Below, piece by piece: positions 21,983 to 35,439 of a DNA stretch of 64,000 bases. A model generated the notes under the pieces. The model searched no databases and was not told the origin of the DNA. It saw only the letters and a program-made list of their open reading frames with translations. Position numbers and translations under genes: made by a program. The DNA comes from Ampelocalamus luodianensis (taxonomy: Eukaryota; Streptophyta; Magnoliopsida; Poales; Poaceae), in contig CM070633.1 in assembly GCA_036346255.1 (NCBI GenBank), forward strand, positions 23,002,001-23,066,000, given 5' to 3'. Every line of letters starts with the position of its first letter. Positions within the stretch are counted from its first letter, which is position 1.

Positions 21983-24049
21983 GGACTTGGACCTTTTGCA
22001 TCTCCTTGTTTCTTGGTGTTATTTGCTTACAGCAGTGTATGTCATAATACAACCGACCGGTTAATTTCGCGGATAAGTATGATACCCTCTTCCTTACTAC
22101 AAATCACCGCTAAAGAAGTAAGGAATTCAGATAATCAACAAAAAGGTTCCTCAAGATAAAATTTGCTACACATCCAACAAGAAACGCAACCACGTTCTCA
22201 ACGCCCCATAGAATGGAAGGACAAAGAAAGCAAGGAACTAAGATTGGGACTACCATCGTGACTTCCACCACAAGATCCACCAATGAAAAACTCATTAGTG
22301 CATATTCGTAAGACAAAGACCGCCAACCCATAACTACCACAATCTCGAAGCTACCATTTGTCAACCACTCGAGCAGCAGACTCTGCAGGAATATTGGAGG
22401 AGGTAATCAAATACCTAGATAGTTCCAGAAGGGAAGCACAAGAAAGTCACAACCGTTTCTTGGAAGCCTTGCTAGCCTGAATAGCACCTACCACTTCTCA
22501 ACCAAAGCGCGGAGTTAGTTTGGACGATTCTCTCCAACCTTGCCCTACCACTGTGACTAGAACAGCCATCCAACCACCACCAACTTGTCACAAGCGAAAG
22601 ATGGTGGAACAAGGGCAAGATGTTGTAAGGAACTCCAAGGCGCTTTCAATTAAGCCTCCACCCATCCAAGCACCAACAACAGCTACTGTCATGATTCCAG
22701 GATTACCACCGCGCCCACCAATGCAGCTAGTCAGCAACAATAATGATTGGTCTCCACAGGATGAGCCACCATTAGGAAATCAATCACCCCTTCCTGAGAC
22801 TTCTGGTGATCCATCGTTATAGGAAGAACCACCACAGTTATCTATGCGCCATCGATGTGGCTAACTCACATGAAAATTCTTTGGGAAGCAACTTAACTAT
22901 AAATAAGACCAATAACTGCTCCGGAGATACACCTTGAGCATCATGAATGTGATTCCGAGTACAAAGATGGATTATTCTAAACCTATGTACCCATCGCCTC
23001 ATAAGCATCCCCACACAAAAGACTAAGTCATGGAGTCAAATGTTGATGAATCATCACCGACAAAGAAACTTCCGTGGTCTAAGCATACACAACACCTACT
23101 GAGTTGCCACCAAGTCCGCCGATTATAACCCTGCAGCTATAATTCCTGACTATTTGCAATTTACCAATACCAACTAAACCAAATTGAGCTTTGGCGCTTT
23201 AAAATCCGGTGAATTTTCCGGACTTCTCCCACCAAAGAGCACCGATAACTGTAGAGTTGTTCGTGGTTGGGAAATCTATACCTTTGATCAATAACTATGA
23301 GGGGTCAAGATTTCTATAACAGTAGTACGGTGTTTCCGACAGCAAATGAGAACTGTGAGACCATTAGGAGAACTAACATGGAGAGTCTTGATGTACCTCC
23401 TGTTTCACATCTTGATATCCTCGGACAGGAAGTACTTGATAATCCTTCTGGTCTTAAGTGTACTCTGCCATCAGTCTCGAATCATGCATATCAAAACCTA
23501 ACCCAGCCAAGTATAATAGAGGTCCTACAAGGAAACACCCAATCACACTCTTTTATCCGCTCACACATCGCAAGCCATTCCTCACGCAAAAACCTAGTCG
23601 GGTCAAATTTTGCATCTCTTTGGGACTTGGACTTCAATTTATTACCGTTGTGGGCAGCATAATCAAGGGCTCCAAAATACAACTCAGGCATACCAAGAAG
23701 TATTGGACCATCCCTCTCCATACAGAGGCGTGGAAGAACAAAGACACGACGACGGAGATTCAGAATTAAAATTGGGACGATTACCGTGGGACATATCAAC
23801 GGAAAATCCACCCGCAGACCTTAACGAGACAGCGCTTGGCCAATCCAAAGCAACCACAATACCAACAGCCAACCATCTCAGTCCACCACCTACTCTTGAA
23901 CCATGTCCAAACATGCCATCACAACCACCACCTCAATATGGACCACCCGGGCCAAGAGTTTTCAACCGATCCTTCCAGAGATCCCTAGTCCAGCAGCAGC
24001 ATGTTGCCATAGCTAGTAGTTGTGCAAAGAGTAGAGATCGTCACCTGAC

Positions 24050-24720
24050 AAAGGATAGTATTATTATTGAATATCAGATTAAAGGATTATACGATTGTGG
24101 ATATTGGATTATTATAAATACATTGTTGGGGGATATTAGATTATCGGAATAAATTGTTATCGGATACTAGAGAAATGAATTGTTGGATGTGGGATCGTAG
24201 AAATATATAATTATTGGATATTGGGTGTTGGATCATAGGCATAGATTACCATTGGATTATTGACATTGGACTAATGGATGTCGGATTATAGAAATGGATT
24301 ATGGTTGGTATTGGATTGTTGGAAGTTGGGCTATTATAAATACGTGATTATTGAGTATTGGATTATTATCATATATAAAAATGAATGTTGGCTACTGGAC
24401 TATAGAAGTACATTTGTTGGATTGCTGGATTTAGGGATACTGGATTATGGAGATAGATTATTGTTGAAGATTGGATTGTGGGATTTTATAATTGTTGGAG
24501 TTGGATTATCGAATTTCATCATTATTGGATTATAGGAATATATCATGATCGGATTATTAGAAATATATTATTGTTAGATTATAGAAATACCTTTGTGGGA
24601 TACTATAGTATGTTAATGTTGGATTGTAGACATATATATTTGTTGGAGTATAGAAATGGACCTCAGTTGGACTATAGAACTACGTCTTGGCGGATCCAAA
24701 TGGATTTTAGTAGCTACTGG
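24050..24720 (+). repeat. AT-rich degenerate short-motif region (ggattat / gaaata)
   Basis: About 670 bp built from loosely repeated 'ttggattat', 'ggattattg' and 'atagaaatat' words every 20-35 bp, without a fixed period. It lies in the 3' half of the gypsy-type internal region. Confidence 0.6.
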
Positions 24721-24879
24721 GGAAATTAGTATTGAGTAATTGATCCATTAAAGGTGAAGATTGAAATACAAAACGGTCGGAGTTCCATAACCATTCAGGA
24801 CGTTAATTTTTGGTGAGTTGGCTGAATCTTGATAAAGGAGTAAACTTTGTGAAATTAAACGAATAATTTGGTTATGTTG

Positions 24880-25390
24880 GATCCATTAGATATAATGGAA
24901 TAATGAAATGGGATTGGGATGTATTGTTAGTAATCGTGGGAAATCCTGTATTGCTAATATGATCGGGTTTAGATAATGAATAAAGAATGAGGTTGGATTA
25001 GTATAGGAAATTATATTTGGAACTCAGGTGTTTTGGTTGGATTACCAAGAAGTGATAAAATTGGGAGAGTTAATGAAATAATAGTGCTCGGTTGAATAAT
25101 AGTTGTTAGTGGAACTAATTAGACAACCTGATCCAGTTGGATTTATGGAATATGATTACCTGTTGAAATTGGATTTAAATGTATTATCAGTAATTGTTGG
25201 AAATCTAGTATTGACAATCGATCAGATATAAGTAATGAATAAGAAATGAAGTTGAATTATTACAATAAATTGTGGTTGGAAATTGGAATTCCGGTACTTT
25301 GGTTAAATTATGGAGAATCAATGAAATTGACAGAGTAATTGAAATAATAATGGGTGGTTAATCTACAGTCATTGGTGGACTAACAGAAAC
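24880..25390 (+). repeat. Diverged tandem duplication, about 245 bp x 2
   Basis: The blocks starting near 24890 and 25128 share, in order, 'gatcca..tggat', 'gtattgttagtaat', 'gggaaatc', 'agtaatgaataa', 'ttggaa' and 'gaaataataatg'-like segments. They are about 70-75 percent alike by eye. Confidence 0.5.
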
Positions 25391-26119
25391 AATGATTGTT
25401 TTGGATCATCAGGTATAAAAAGGTTGAATTGGAAGGTGTGATTCTAATACGGATATTGTGGTTAAAATCGATCCTAGAAATGACGGCATGATTGAAAATA
25501 GGAAAGCTTAACAAAAGGTTCAGTTATGATTTGAAATGAGACTATGAAATTGATTCTACCATAGAAATTTTAACAAATGGTTTAACTTGGAAGACAAATA
25601 GAAGTTGGTTTAGACTTGGGTGAAATAAATATGTGGATGGTGCAAGTGGATGCACAAGATCAATTCGTTGTTAGGATTGAGATCAGATCTTATTGGGGAT
25701 AGTCCAAGTCACTTAGGGCTCGATATTCAAGCTGCATCCTGCTTTTAGCAGTCACAAACCACCCAAGGGGCACATACCATGCCATCGCCTATCACTAAAC
25801 CATATTCCTATCTCTTCAGTGATCTCCTAGAAAAATTCAGTAACTTATCTCCAAGTTACCCCTACACTGTTGTACCTCATTTTGCCTCTGTAGCAGTATC
25901 GCAATACATGTTAGAAAGCCCGACCGGACACAATTGCAGCACCTCGGAATCAGAATCCGACAAGAAGACCATTCGTGCGAAGCACAAGGAAGAAGTCACT
26001 CCATCAGTAAAGCCACGTGGGAGGACGGCAAAGAGCAGCGAAGCGCCACGCGAAGTTTGCCCCAACCCTCCGCAGAAGATCCCAATTTCGGGGACAAAAT
26101 TATTCCAAGGGGGGTAGGA

Positions 26120-29100
26120 TGTGAGGACCAGCGTTTTTAGACCTAATCGCGTAGGAGTAATCGGTATTTATCGGTAATTAATCTCAGCTTAGCAATAAGC
26201 TAACGGTAGTGTTAAGATCGTTATTAAGCAACTAATTTGTCGTTAGCTCGTTGAATTAGTTGGGTTTTGTTTCGCGAGCATTTCATAAATAGTCAGTAGA
26301 ACCACCATTGCATCATTCATTCAATCTCATCATTTAGTGCAATAGTTATTTGCATTCACAAGTGCAACAGCAGAATCAGGGTCATAACTAAGTTGCATTT
26401 TCCCTTCTCAGTAGATAAATAAGTCTATAATACCATTGTTTACAAGAGCTTTTTACATCAATTAGTTTGCAAGCATATTGCATCATGGGTTTAGACAACA
26501 TCATATGCATCTTGGCATTTCCTTCTATGCATAGCGAGCAACACAATTCCAACTCAGTCAAAGCCTGATCCTTGTATGCATTCATGTCACCGAAGCCCTC
26601 CTTAGAGCTTTGTCTCTCCATCGCCAGCCACCGAACCCTTCCACAACCCTCAGTCCCTCTTTGTCAAATAGAACATAGGAAGTGATTAGTAAAACTGATT
26701 GCAGTATTTATGAGTTAGATTAAAGGAGGTTGCCGTCAGATTTTCCGAAGTACAGTCGGTTCCCAAAATAACCTAAGTCCGTCGGCACCATGATCGTCAA
26801 GGTTCCCAAACCAACCTTAGTCGATTGGCGCCTTGATCATCAAAATACTGCATCAACTCAAGTTAATTAGCACCGATCACTCCGTGTTTCCTCATTCGAC
26901 GCCTATCAAAATACAAAGACCCGCATTCGTAATGTACCAAACAAGAATCAAGCACCCTTTGACCAAAAGGTCCTTAGCCCAAATAGTATCACAGAGAGCC
27001 TAAGGGATAAGGCAAGGCATAGTGGTCATTAAAACCACAAGGCAAGCCATAGCCGAATGCATATCCCCGGTAAGCCATTCACATCCACAAAGCCATCCTC
27101 CCACTTATTCTAGCCAAAGCACCGTGACCAACAAAGAAAGAGGGGAGCAAGAGGAGGAGGGAGGCCGAGAACAAGGGCGTGGACGGCGGTGGCGGAACCG
27201 CAAGCAGCCACTGAAGGCCACACCGAGACCGGCGGCAAGAGGACATCCATCCCATTACCGGCATCTCAGCTCGACCACCACCGGCCACCACCTCGGCTCC
27301 AACCCCACAACCGACCCAACCCCCAACACCTCAGGTAAACTATCTCCATGCCTTTCCCCACAACCATATTGACATTCACCCATACACAAGCACATCCATC
27401 ATTCCACAATAACAAATATATCCCTTAGTTCATCGCATCATAGAGCAATAGGGAGGGGAGTAGAGAAGAGGATTAGGATGAGTTTCACCTTAATAGCCAA
27501 CCGGGTCTAGCATCCACAGCCGCATACTTCAGGCATCAACCTTTTTGTCATCAAGAGTTAAGCCAACCAACATCAGTAAAACCTAAGTGTAACAAGAAAT
27601 ACTTAGAAAGTAAGGGACATGGGGGGAGGGGGAACGAGCTAGGCACGGGCGGTGCTAGGAGCCCAGGAGGAGCCAACGGCGAGCCCGCGGTAGGAGCCAA
27701 CAGAGTGACAGCCCAAGCCGGCGAGCCGGCGGCGGCCGGAGGCCAAGCCGTTGGGCCAGGCCGAGCCACGAGGAGGAGGCGAGACCGGAGTCGGCGCTGG
27801 CCTTCAAGCCACGCCGGGAGGAGCCGTGCGCGCAGGAGGCGCGCGGCAAACCAGACAGAGGGGCCGCAGGAGCAGCGAGCGGCGGCGCGGGGAGCCGAGG
27901 GTGCCGTGGAGAGGCGGAGGACGCGAGGAACCGAGCCGCGGCCGAGGAGAGGCAGAAGCTGGGCGGCGCCAAGAAGGGAGAGAAAGAGAGAAGTGAAGAG
28001 GGGATAAGGTGAGAGTGGCTGTGTAGTGTGAGTTGGGTGCGTGGGTGTGTTTTGGGGCCGGCCGAGAGGGGTGAAGAGAGAGAGAGAGAGAGAAGGTTAG
28101 GGTAGGATTAGGGGTAGGATTAGAAATTAGATTTAGGACTTTAGGACTAGGGAGAGTATTAGGATTTTGGATAGATTTTAACTGATTGTTGCGATTCTTG
28201 TCCCGTCGGTAGTAGTTAATTGATAACTGTTAGCTGTTTATCCTCACGGCTAAATAATTTAACTTGGATCCTGTCGCGTTAACCAACTTAAAATCAATAT
28301 GTGGTTTAATTGCTAAGATCAATTGAGTAGACTTTAGAGCAGCTATAATGGGGAGTGCTAACTTAGCTGAGGTCTCAAAAACTTTAATTAAATTAAATTG
28401 TGCTAACCGGTAGAAGCCACCAACTTATGTATGCATATTATCACTCAAATCAACTATGTATTTATGTGTATATATATTATTATTTCGTACTGTCGTATTG
28501 CTACAGAGGAGGAACCAGCACCAGCAGGAGTAGCTGAACAGAGGTTCATCGACGCCGACCTTTCCCTACAATTATGAAGGCAAGCGATTCTATTGATCAT
28601 AAACATAGTTATATTAAATGTAAACTGTATACTGCTTTACTATATATATATTGCATCAAAATTGCTTTCTCAAAACTTAAATCAATGATGGAGATGAACA
28701 TGATTAAGATGATTATGAAAGAAATGAGAATTACTAGGTGGGTAAAAGGGGGCCCTGGCAGGGGAAAGTGACGATAACGACGACGATGATGATGAGGTAA
28801 GAGGTGGGCCCCTTTTTGCATATGGTTATAATATAAGGACCAACCAAACTCTTGCTCGGTCAGATGCCGTAAATTCAGTGCCAACTATTTTCCCGTTTCG
28901 ACGGGCAGAAAATGCTACCTTGTTACGTGACTATACTCTCCACATCGGGTAAGTAATAGGTGTGAGTGAGATGGAGGAACCCAGGACCGGTGGGGGAAAG
29001 TCCGGAAGTGGGGGATCCAATGCGCTATAGCGCTAAGGTGGAGTGTTGAGTGCAGGATAGAAGCTGCCTCAACCAACCTCACCAGAACTCGGTGGATGAT

Positions 29101-29878
29101 GAGGTCAGCACTGTGACTAAATCTGCACCGACGGAAGGTGATGGGTGGAGAAATTAATCATGTAACCTGAAAAACGTTCTGTATTCTGATCTCGAACCCG
29201 CATCCAAGGAAATGCGGTGGACCAAGTTCACAGAGAGTTCAAAGTAGCTATGGATAAAGTGGTACAAAGCCTGCGCAGTGCTAAACAAATCATGAATTCA
29301 TGTCAGTCTCTTGGATTGGAGTCTACGGGAACCGCTGGGGTCTATCTTCTCTCCGAGTGACAAGTAGTGTTTTCAGTATTAAAATCTGCCACCTAATGTT
29401 TAATGAGTTATTTTCAGAAAAGAGATGATTTAGAAAATGTGATAATGAACAGAGATGAATCATACAGTGCATCTTTGTTATTAATGCTTGCTGAGTACAT
29501 TAATTTGTACTCAACCTTGTTAGTATTCTCCTTTGTAGATCCTAGTCCGGCCGGGAATTACCCCGGGTGGGACGAAGGACATGCAGGTACCGATCCACTA
29601 CGGGAGGAGGCACTGACTATGAAGACCAAGGCAAGATGGGCGCCATCGCTGACGCATGGGACGAATAGGAGACCGATTGAGCCAGAAAGTCCAGCTAGGG
29701 GACTTGGTCCCATAGTAGCAGTTGTAAATTACTCTGTAAGAACCATAGTCGTGCGTAGCTAACTGGAATAAAAGTGCAGTTTCTATCTTATTGTTCTGCT
29801 GCGTAACTCTGGTAAAGGTTTACTATTCGTTGGAGCAGTGTTCTACTGAGCAAACGAATAGTAATTCATGTGCCCACA
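26120..29878 (+). repeat. Probable 3' LTR of the gypsy-type element
   Basis: It begins TGTGAGGACCAGCG right after a polypurine tract. A possible TATA (cataaata, about 26284) lies 165 bp in. Its later parts parallel the 51493 LTR in order: an AT-rich segment after 28570, then a 'tgagtacattaatttgtactca' block near 29490 like the one at 56520. It could end at 'gtgcccaca' (29878), like 'ggtcccaca' at 56944. The interior has a GC-rich stretch (27600-28000) and a (GA)n run (28076-28097). The end point is inferred. Confidence 0.45.
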
Positions 29879-31632
29879 ATAAAACACTCCGCTGGATTCA
29901 CCCTGCGTGTGCATGCTGCATGCGCTACATTTGCTTGCCCGGCCACCGCTGGTTCTGCATGGTGCTGCGCTGCTACATGATGTGCTACTTGCGCAGCCGC
30001 CCCCGCTGCCGTCTTCCTCGCTGCTTTTCTCCGCACACGCACACGCACTGTGCTGCTACTGCTACGTACCGCTACTGCTGCGCGCTGGCTGCCTTGCATC
30101 CTGAGCTGCTGCAGCCGCTGGTTGCCGTTGTCTACGTGTGCATGCTATGCTAACGCATGTGTGTGTGTGCTTGCATGCATGTAGAGCAGCCGCTGCTAGC
30201 TAGTTTTGGTGCTACTACTAGCAGCCAAGGGCAGAGAGAGGGAGAACAAGGACAGAAGAAGAGGAAGATGCTGCTGCCTTGCTTTGCATAGAAGCATGCA
30301 CGTGACTGCATGTTAGCTAGCATCCAGAGAGAGAGGGAGGGAGAGAGAGAGAGAAAGTTGCTGCTATTACGTGAGGGCTGCCAAGCAAGCAAGAAGGCAA
30401 GAGAAGAGGAAGGAAGAAGGAAAGAAGAGAGGAAGAGAAGGGATTTGTGCGGGATTTTGTGATCGGCGATGTTTTTCTTGCGGATAACATCTGATAATCC
30501 TTAGATTTATCATAGATTACTCACTATTCAATTCGGAGATCGATTGGTCTATAGAAAGTGTAATTTTCTGTAAGCCCTGGTTCGTCAAGTGGCGATGGAG
30601 AACGTTATGGGGGGCAATTAGAGGTGTTTAAGTTCAAATTCAGGGTTTCGTACAATTAGAAACGATGTAGAGAATTTCGTCATCTTTCTAGGAAGATCTA
30701 GAACACTAGATTTGGAGTTACGAGCGAGAAGTTACAGCCTTAAGAAGGTCATTGTCCAAAAAATGGATGTTGTTGGCAGCTGTCGTGAAGATGGACTACG
30801 CCTAGTAAATTAAATAATTTAATTTGGTGATAACTTCAATAAGCTAGGAAATTTTCAGTAGATTTTAGAACTGGTATGATTTATATCTTTTTTAGTTTTA
30901 GAATTAAATATACGAAATTGTGAAATGGTGCATTCCGATGATTCTCGAGACAGATTCAGGAAAGAAAATGGTAGAATCAGAAGTTCGTCATAACTAGGAA
31001 GTTGTAGTCTTTTCAAGTTTTAGAATTAAATATACGAAATTGTGAAATGGTCTGTCTAACAGATTATGAGACAAAGATTCAGAAAGAAAACGGGGAAGAA
31101 AATGGTAGAATCAGAAGTTCGTCATAACTAGGAAGTTGTAATATTTTTTGTAAGGATTTTAGAAAGTATTGGTTGGTTGAATTTGGAGTTCATATGAATA
31201 AGTTAGAGAGTTTTTACTACTGGGACAGCGGGTAGTGCGTACAGTAGAATTGGGTTAATTGTGTCGGCTTGGCGTAGATGTGCAAGGGTGATTAGTGTAA
31301 TGTTTTGGTACTGTGATGATGTAATTTTGAGATTGTTTTAACTTACTTGTTCAGGGACTATGGCCTCATGCGCCGTGCCACAATTTCATCACCCGGCTTC
31401 TAAAGGATAAGAGACAAGTACATAGTAGAGTGGTCAACAACGGGTTATTCGCCATTGTTATTGATATTACTTATCATATTATTTATTATGCTTTCGTCAA
31501 GCTTATTCTTATACGTGATATTGATAACATTGAGTGAATGAGATTATGATATTGAGTTAATGAGACGAGTTGTGTAAATAATTAATTATGATGTTACATC
31601 ATTTACATTCAACAAGATAAGAGTGCACGAGC
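29879..31632. other. Repeat-derived region without a recognisable gene
   Basis: A GC-rich, 'ctgctgc'-rich stretch (29890-30130) and (GA)n runs (30318-30356) lead into AT-rich sequence that resembles the middle of long gypsy LTRs. It continues across the CACTA insertion into 51142-51492. No coding signal was found. Confidence 0.4.
30890..31145 (+). repeat. Tandem duplication, about 125-135 bp x 2
   Basis: The blocks 'agttttagaattaaatatac' at 30894 and 'agttttagaattaaatatac' at 31017 begin two copies. Both end in 'gttcgtcataactaggaagt'. The second copy has a short insertion. Confidence 0.8.
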
Positions 31633-31679
31633 CAGCACTATACCATAGCATAGTATTAAGGGCAATCAAATTGTCGGAG

Positions 31680-32030
31680 AAAACTGCTTTGTAAAGCAAA
31701 TTATCTGCTGGCAATTAGTTTCCCTAGCACTTATTGCCTGCCTGGTAAAGTGCTGCCAGGAAAAACATTCCCCGGCAGATATGTAGATTGCCGGCAGTTA
31801 ACTGCCCTAGAAAAGTTTTTTTTCCCTGGCAGTTATAATTTCCCCGACAGTTAGATATTCCCCAGCAGTTAGAGTTTCCCCGGCAGTTAGAGGTATTGCC
31901 GGTAGTTAACATGCCCTTCATTGTCAGTTTTCCCCGACAGTTAAGTGCCCTAGATAAATTAAATTGGTTTTCACTGGTAGTTAGTTGTTTTCCTGGCAGT
32001 TAACTGCCCTCGATTGTCTCTTTTCGCAAA
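31680..32030. repeat. CACTA subterminal repeats, left
   Basis: About ten copies of a motif near 'ccggcagttaactgccc' in both orientations at 25-35-bp spacing (for example 31789, 31823, 31848, 31879, 31935, 31997). In CACTA elements these are the usual binding sites for the transposition protein. Confidence 0.75.
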
Positions 32031-33010
32031 TACTTAAAAGCATCACTAATCAGATTGTCTCAAGGCATTGCTATTGACAAATTTTGATAGTCTAGATTAT
32101 TAGACTAGCTAGAACTAATAGCACATATGCCTCCTTAAAATAGATGCGCTTTTAGTAACTAGGAATTAAGAGAAACTTGACTTCAGCATTGTCCATAAGA
32201 TAGATCTAGGATATTAGACTCCAAACTTACAGTACAAACTACATTAGCAAATTCAAATCCATAATTCAATCATTTAAAATTACACAAAAGAAGATAAGGA
32301 AGACAATTCGATCAGCATATATATCATGCATTTATTCACCCAAAAATAGGGTCATCAAGCATAGTGAAAGGGTGCTGAGTGGACCCTGCTACTAAGTGCT
32401 AACGGAAACCAATAGAAACTTACAACGAATTTGCTCAATATTGTCAGGGTAAGCTTTAAAATTCCTGATGCAAGGTCCCATATCTACAACAAGATTGATA
32501 GCCCAATAATAGTGCTATGGGAGATGACATACAGGTGCAACATGATTCCTAGAACTAAAGAAATTGCAAGATGGAAATAAAAAATTCAAAAAATGCACAG
32601 AGACCTGTTCTCAAGCTCAAAACTAGTTCCTAAGCATCTAATAGTGCTATGGGAGATGACATTGTCATATATAGCAAGCCTCAACGAAAAGGAATGAGGA
32701 AAGACTCAACGAAAACCATGCAGAGAAAATCTCTCTCAGATACATGAAAAGATTAGTACAAAACAGAAATGCCTTCCTATCTTCCATACCAGTAACTTGC
32801 TAGTAGTAAAGGAGCAACATCCTTGGCAATAATATGTTGATTTAGACTAGCAAAAACTGGGTTCCCTAATCATACATGTGATGTCCTCAACATACATGAT
32901 AACTACTACTGGGAGGGGAGCTCAGAATTATCAGCGAGGAAATCCATCTGGGTCTAGCGGCATCGCATTCTTAAAAAAAAGGCAATGACTCAGTGATATG
33001 ATCAAGCTGG

Positions 33011-34636
33011 CTAAGATAGTGATGAGGTCTTCAGCCACAAGGGCCGTCCTAGCATGGCTCTACCATGAACAGTGATATACGAAGCATTCAGCCTAGATTG
33101 AAAGAAACAAGTACATGGGTTAACTCACTAGTATAAAATAACTGAGGGATGAATTGATGATAACTGGGACTATACTTACATGTCAACATCAGGTATGTTC
33201 ATGGGATGATATACCTCCTCCTTTTGTTCCATGGCTGGGACATGACTACCCGCTGCTGATGCCATATCGGTTGCTCCCTCGACCTGGAAGATTGCAGGAT
33301 TTGTTAATTCTACTAGAAGGTTAAATGAAAACCAAATGCAGTAAATATTAAATTAGCCGATTATAACTATACACCTTGCCGTCAAGCAGGTCAAATAGAT
33401 AATTTTGGCTATTTTCAGGAAATAGCAGATCTAATAGTCGTTGTGCTCAAGATGAATTTATGCAAACATGTGGCTAGGTTCTAGAACAAAAATAAGATAG
33501 AAAAATCTATACAAGAACATAAGTTGCCAACTATATTGACGTGATACACATCAGAAATTGTTGGTGTACAATGAAGCCTGAGACCATGGGGCATGTATCA
33601 GAATTCACATCTGTGCTATAAAGGATGAATTAAGGTCGGTTACAAGATAATGGTGACAGTGGGTATGGTAGCAGGAACAAGACAAATAATTCAATATATA
33701 TACTTTCTGCAGCCCAACATCTTTCCTTGAATCTATTTATTACAAGTGAATTATATGATTCATAAAGATGCAATTCTCCACTTCTAGAAATATAAATCCT
33801 ACATTTGGTTTAACATGAATGTGCATTGAATATTGACATGTCACACAGATCCACATTTTTTAGAAAATAGCAGGCTCAGGTGTCCATATTCACAACTTAT
33901 TTGAAGAAAGCACAAGTATACAACACTGAAAGATTATAAGGAATGTGAAGTGGATTGAAATCCTTGCCTGTTGGGGATACTGGCCATATCCTGCATAAGG
34001 ACCATATGCATATGATTGGTCCTGAGCATATATATATGCATCATACCCATAGCCATAATAAGCACTTGCCCATTGATTAGGATCTGCTTGCTAACTCCAG
34101 ACAGTTGATTGATCCTGCATATGGTTGTGCAAGATAATAACATAAAATCATTAACCTCAATTTGAAGAGATTCCAACAGGTAAAGAAAAGCAAAGCAGAA
34201 GATATCATAACCAGAAAAGAGATGAAAATTAGAATGAGGCATGTGGAAAATGAAGGAAAACTAACAATAAATAAATATAAAATAAACATGCCCTTCATCT
34301 GTTATCACACAAGACTAAGAACAAGAACAATATAATAAGGATCAGACTGTTTATCTATTTAAAGAGTTATCGTTAAGAAAATTCTTCTTTAGCATGCTCA
34401 TCAGTGAAAACCGTCTTATTAACAATATTGCTTCTAGTGGATTTCAAAACATCTGAGTTTGAAGAGATTCGCTGAACGTCAGGTTTGTGCAGTAGAAATT
34501 TAATGAAGGTTTCTACAGTAGAAATCTAATGAGATATACCTGCTTATTTGCAGGACTTCTGCCCCATGAAAGCCTAACTACCTGCTGGCCAATCACTGTG
34601 CCATGAAGGCGTTGTACAGCCTCTTCAGCTGATGCC
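33011..34636 (-). pseudogene. Captured 3' exons of an RBP45/47-type RNA-binding protein gene
   Basis: Four exons on the minus strand: 34540-34636, 33968-34114, 33180-33283, 33011-33092, with consistent phases. The first gives the end of the third RRM (RASAEEAVQRLHGTVIGQQV, then RLSWGRSP). The second is the Tyr/Gly-rich tail (QWASAYYGYGYDAY, then AYGPYAGYGQYPQQ). The third and fourth are the end (AMEQKEEVYHP; LNASYITVHGRAMLGRPLW). Plant RBP45/47 proteins bind poly(A)-type RNA in the nucleus. RRM1, RRM2 and most of RRM3 are missing. The second exon has an in-frame TAG and a GC instead of GT donor. The fragment lies inside the CACTA element, so it is best read as transposon-captured. Confidence 0.75.
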
Positions 34637-35119
34637 CTGAAAAATTTTTGTTATTGGTAAACACATCGCATTTGCATCATTCAAACAAAATTTTGATGCT
34701 AGCAAAGAAAGGCGTCACCAACAAATGCATCAACTAAACGTCCAAGTTTAAGAGGAAGGAAATAGCCACTGTACAACATAATGGGCATATATCCAGACGA
34801 CAACAAAGATAAAATTGTGTTCCTCTCTGCTAAGTTATGAATGGAGATGTAATACTCACTCGGATATTAATAGTTTTACCTACAAAGTATATGCGTGCCT
34901 AACGAGGCCGACCAGATAGATCCTGGATACATGGGGGAAAGAATGGCCGATTTGTTTCAGCCTACCAGATGAGGTAGTAAAATTTTGCATATTCACAATT
35001 ACAGTAAGCCAAAAAAATGACAACATCACAATTATCCAACAAAAATAGGTAAGTTAACATAAACCACAAATGCAAATGAAGATATGATAAGAGTAACATA
35101 ACTGCAATGGCCTTGGTAT

Positions 35120-35249
35120 TGTTATGAATAGCGCTTGTATTCAATATGAGGCCAATGGGCCAGTATATATACACAAATACATATGGTGAATATGCAAAGA
35201 ACCCCTTATAACAATGGGGAATAACACATGTACATATACATCTCTAACA
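35120..35249 (-). repeat. 3' LTR of the short-LTR copia element
   Basis: TGTTATGAATA...CTCTAACA, 130 bp, followed by the complement of a G-run polypurine tract. Confidence 0.85.
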
Positions 35250-35439
35250 CCCCCCCTCAAACTCATGGTGGATCAACAACACCGAGTTTGGAGAGGTAGA
35301 AACCATGCCGAGCTCGAGTCCGGCCTTCGTGAAGAAATCCGCTATCCAAGCTCTAAGGCACATACCGAGAGCAATCACCGATCATGCACACAAGACCGCA
35401 TAAAGGAAGCATCAACACCAATATGCTTGGTAAGCTCAT

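Larger units (their letters stand above)
21990..26119 (+). mobile_element. Internal region of a degenerate long-LTR gypsy-type element (no 5' LTR, no visible RT)
   Basis: It ends in a pol-terminus-like frame (PQKIPISGTKLFQGG) and a polypurine tract (aaggggggtagga) directly before TGTGAGG at 26120, a textbook junction with a 3' LTR. The 22.5-23.9-kb part has Pro-rich open stretches that could be gag-like, but no zinc knuckle, protease or reverse transcriptase motif. No 5' LTR is present between the PFP exons and this region, so the element is truncated at the left. Confidence 0.55.

Noticed and set aside
21681..21983. 100-codon ORF across the mini-hairpin array
   Set aside because: Open frames exist on both strands because the units lack stop codons; the protein is a by-product of the hairpin units.
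23491..23811. Overlapping ORFs at 23.3-24.1 kb on both strands as a possible host gene
   Set aside because: No splice structure or recognised domain. Context and the downstream pol-terminus plus polypurine tract place it in a degenerate LTR element.
27551..28007. GC-rich ORFs on both strands
   Set aside because: They are inside the probable LTR starting at 26120, with several frames open by composition and no domain.
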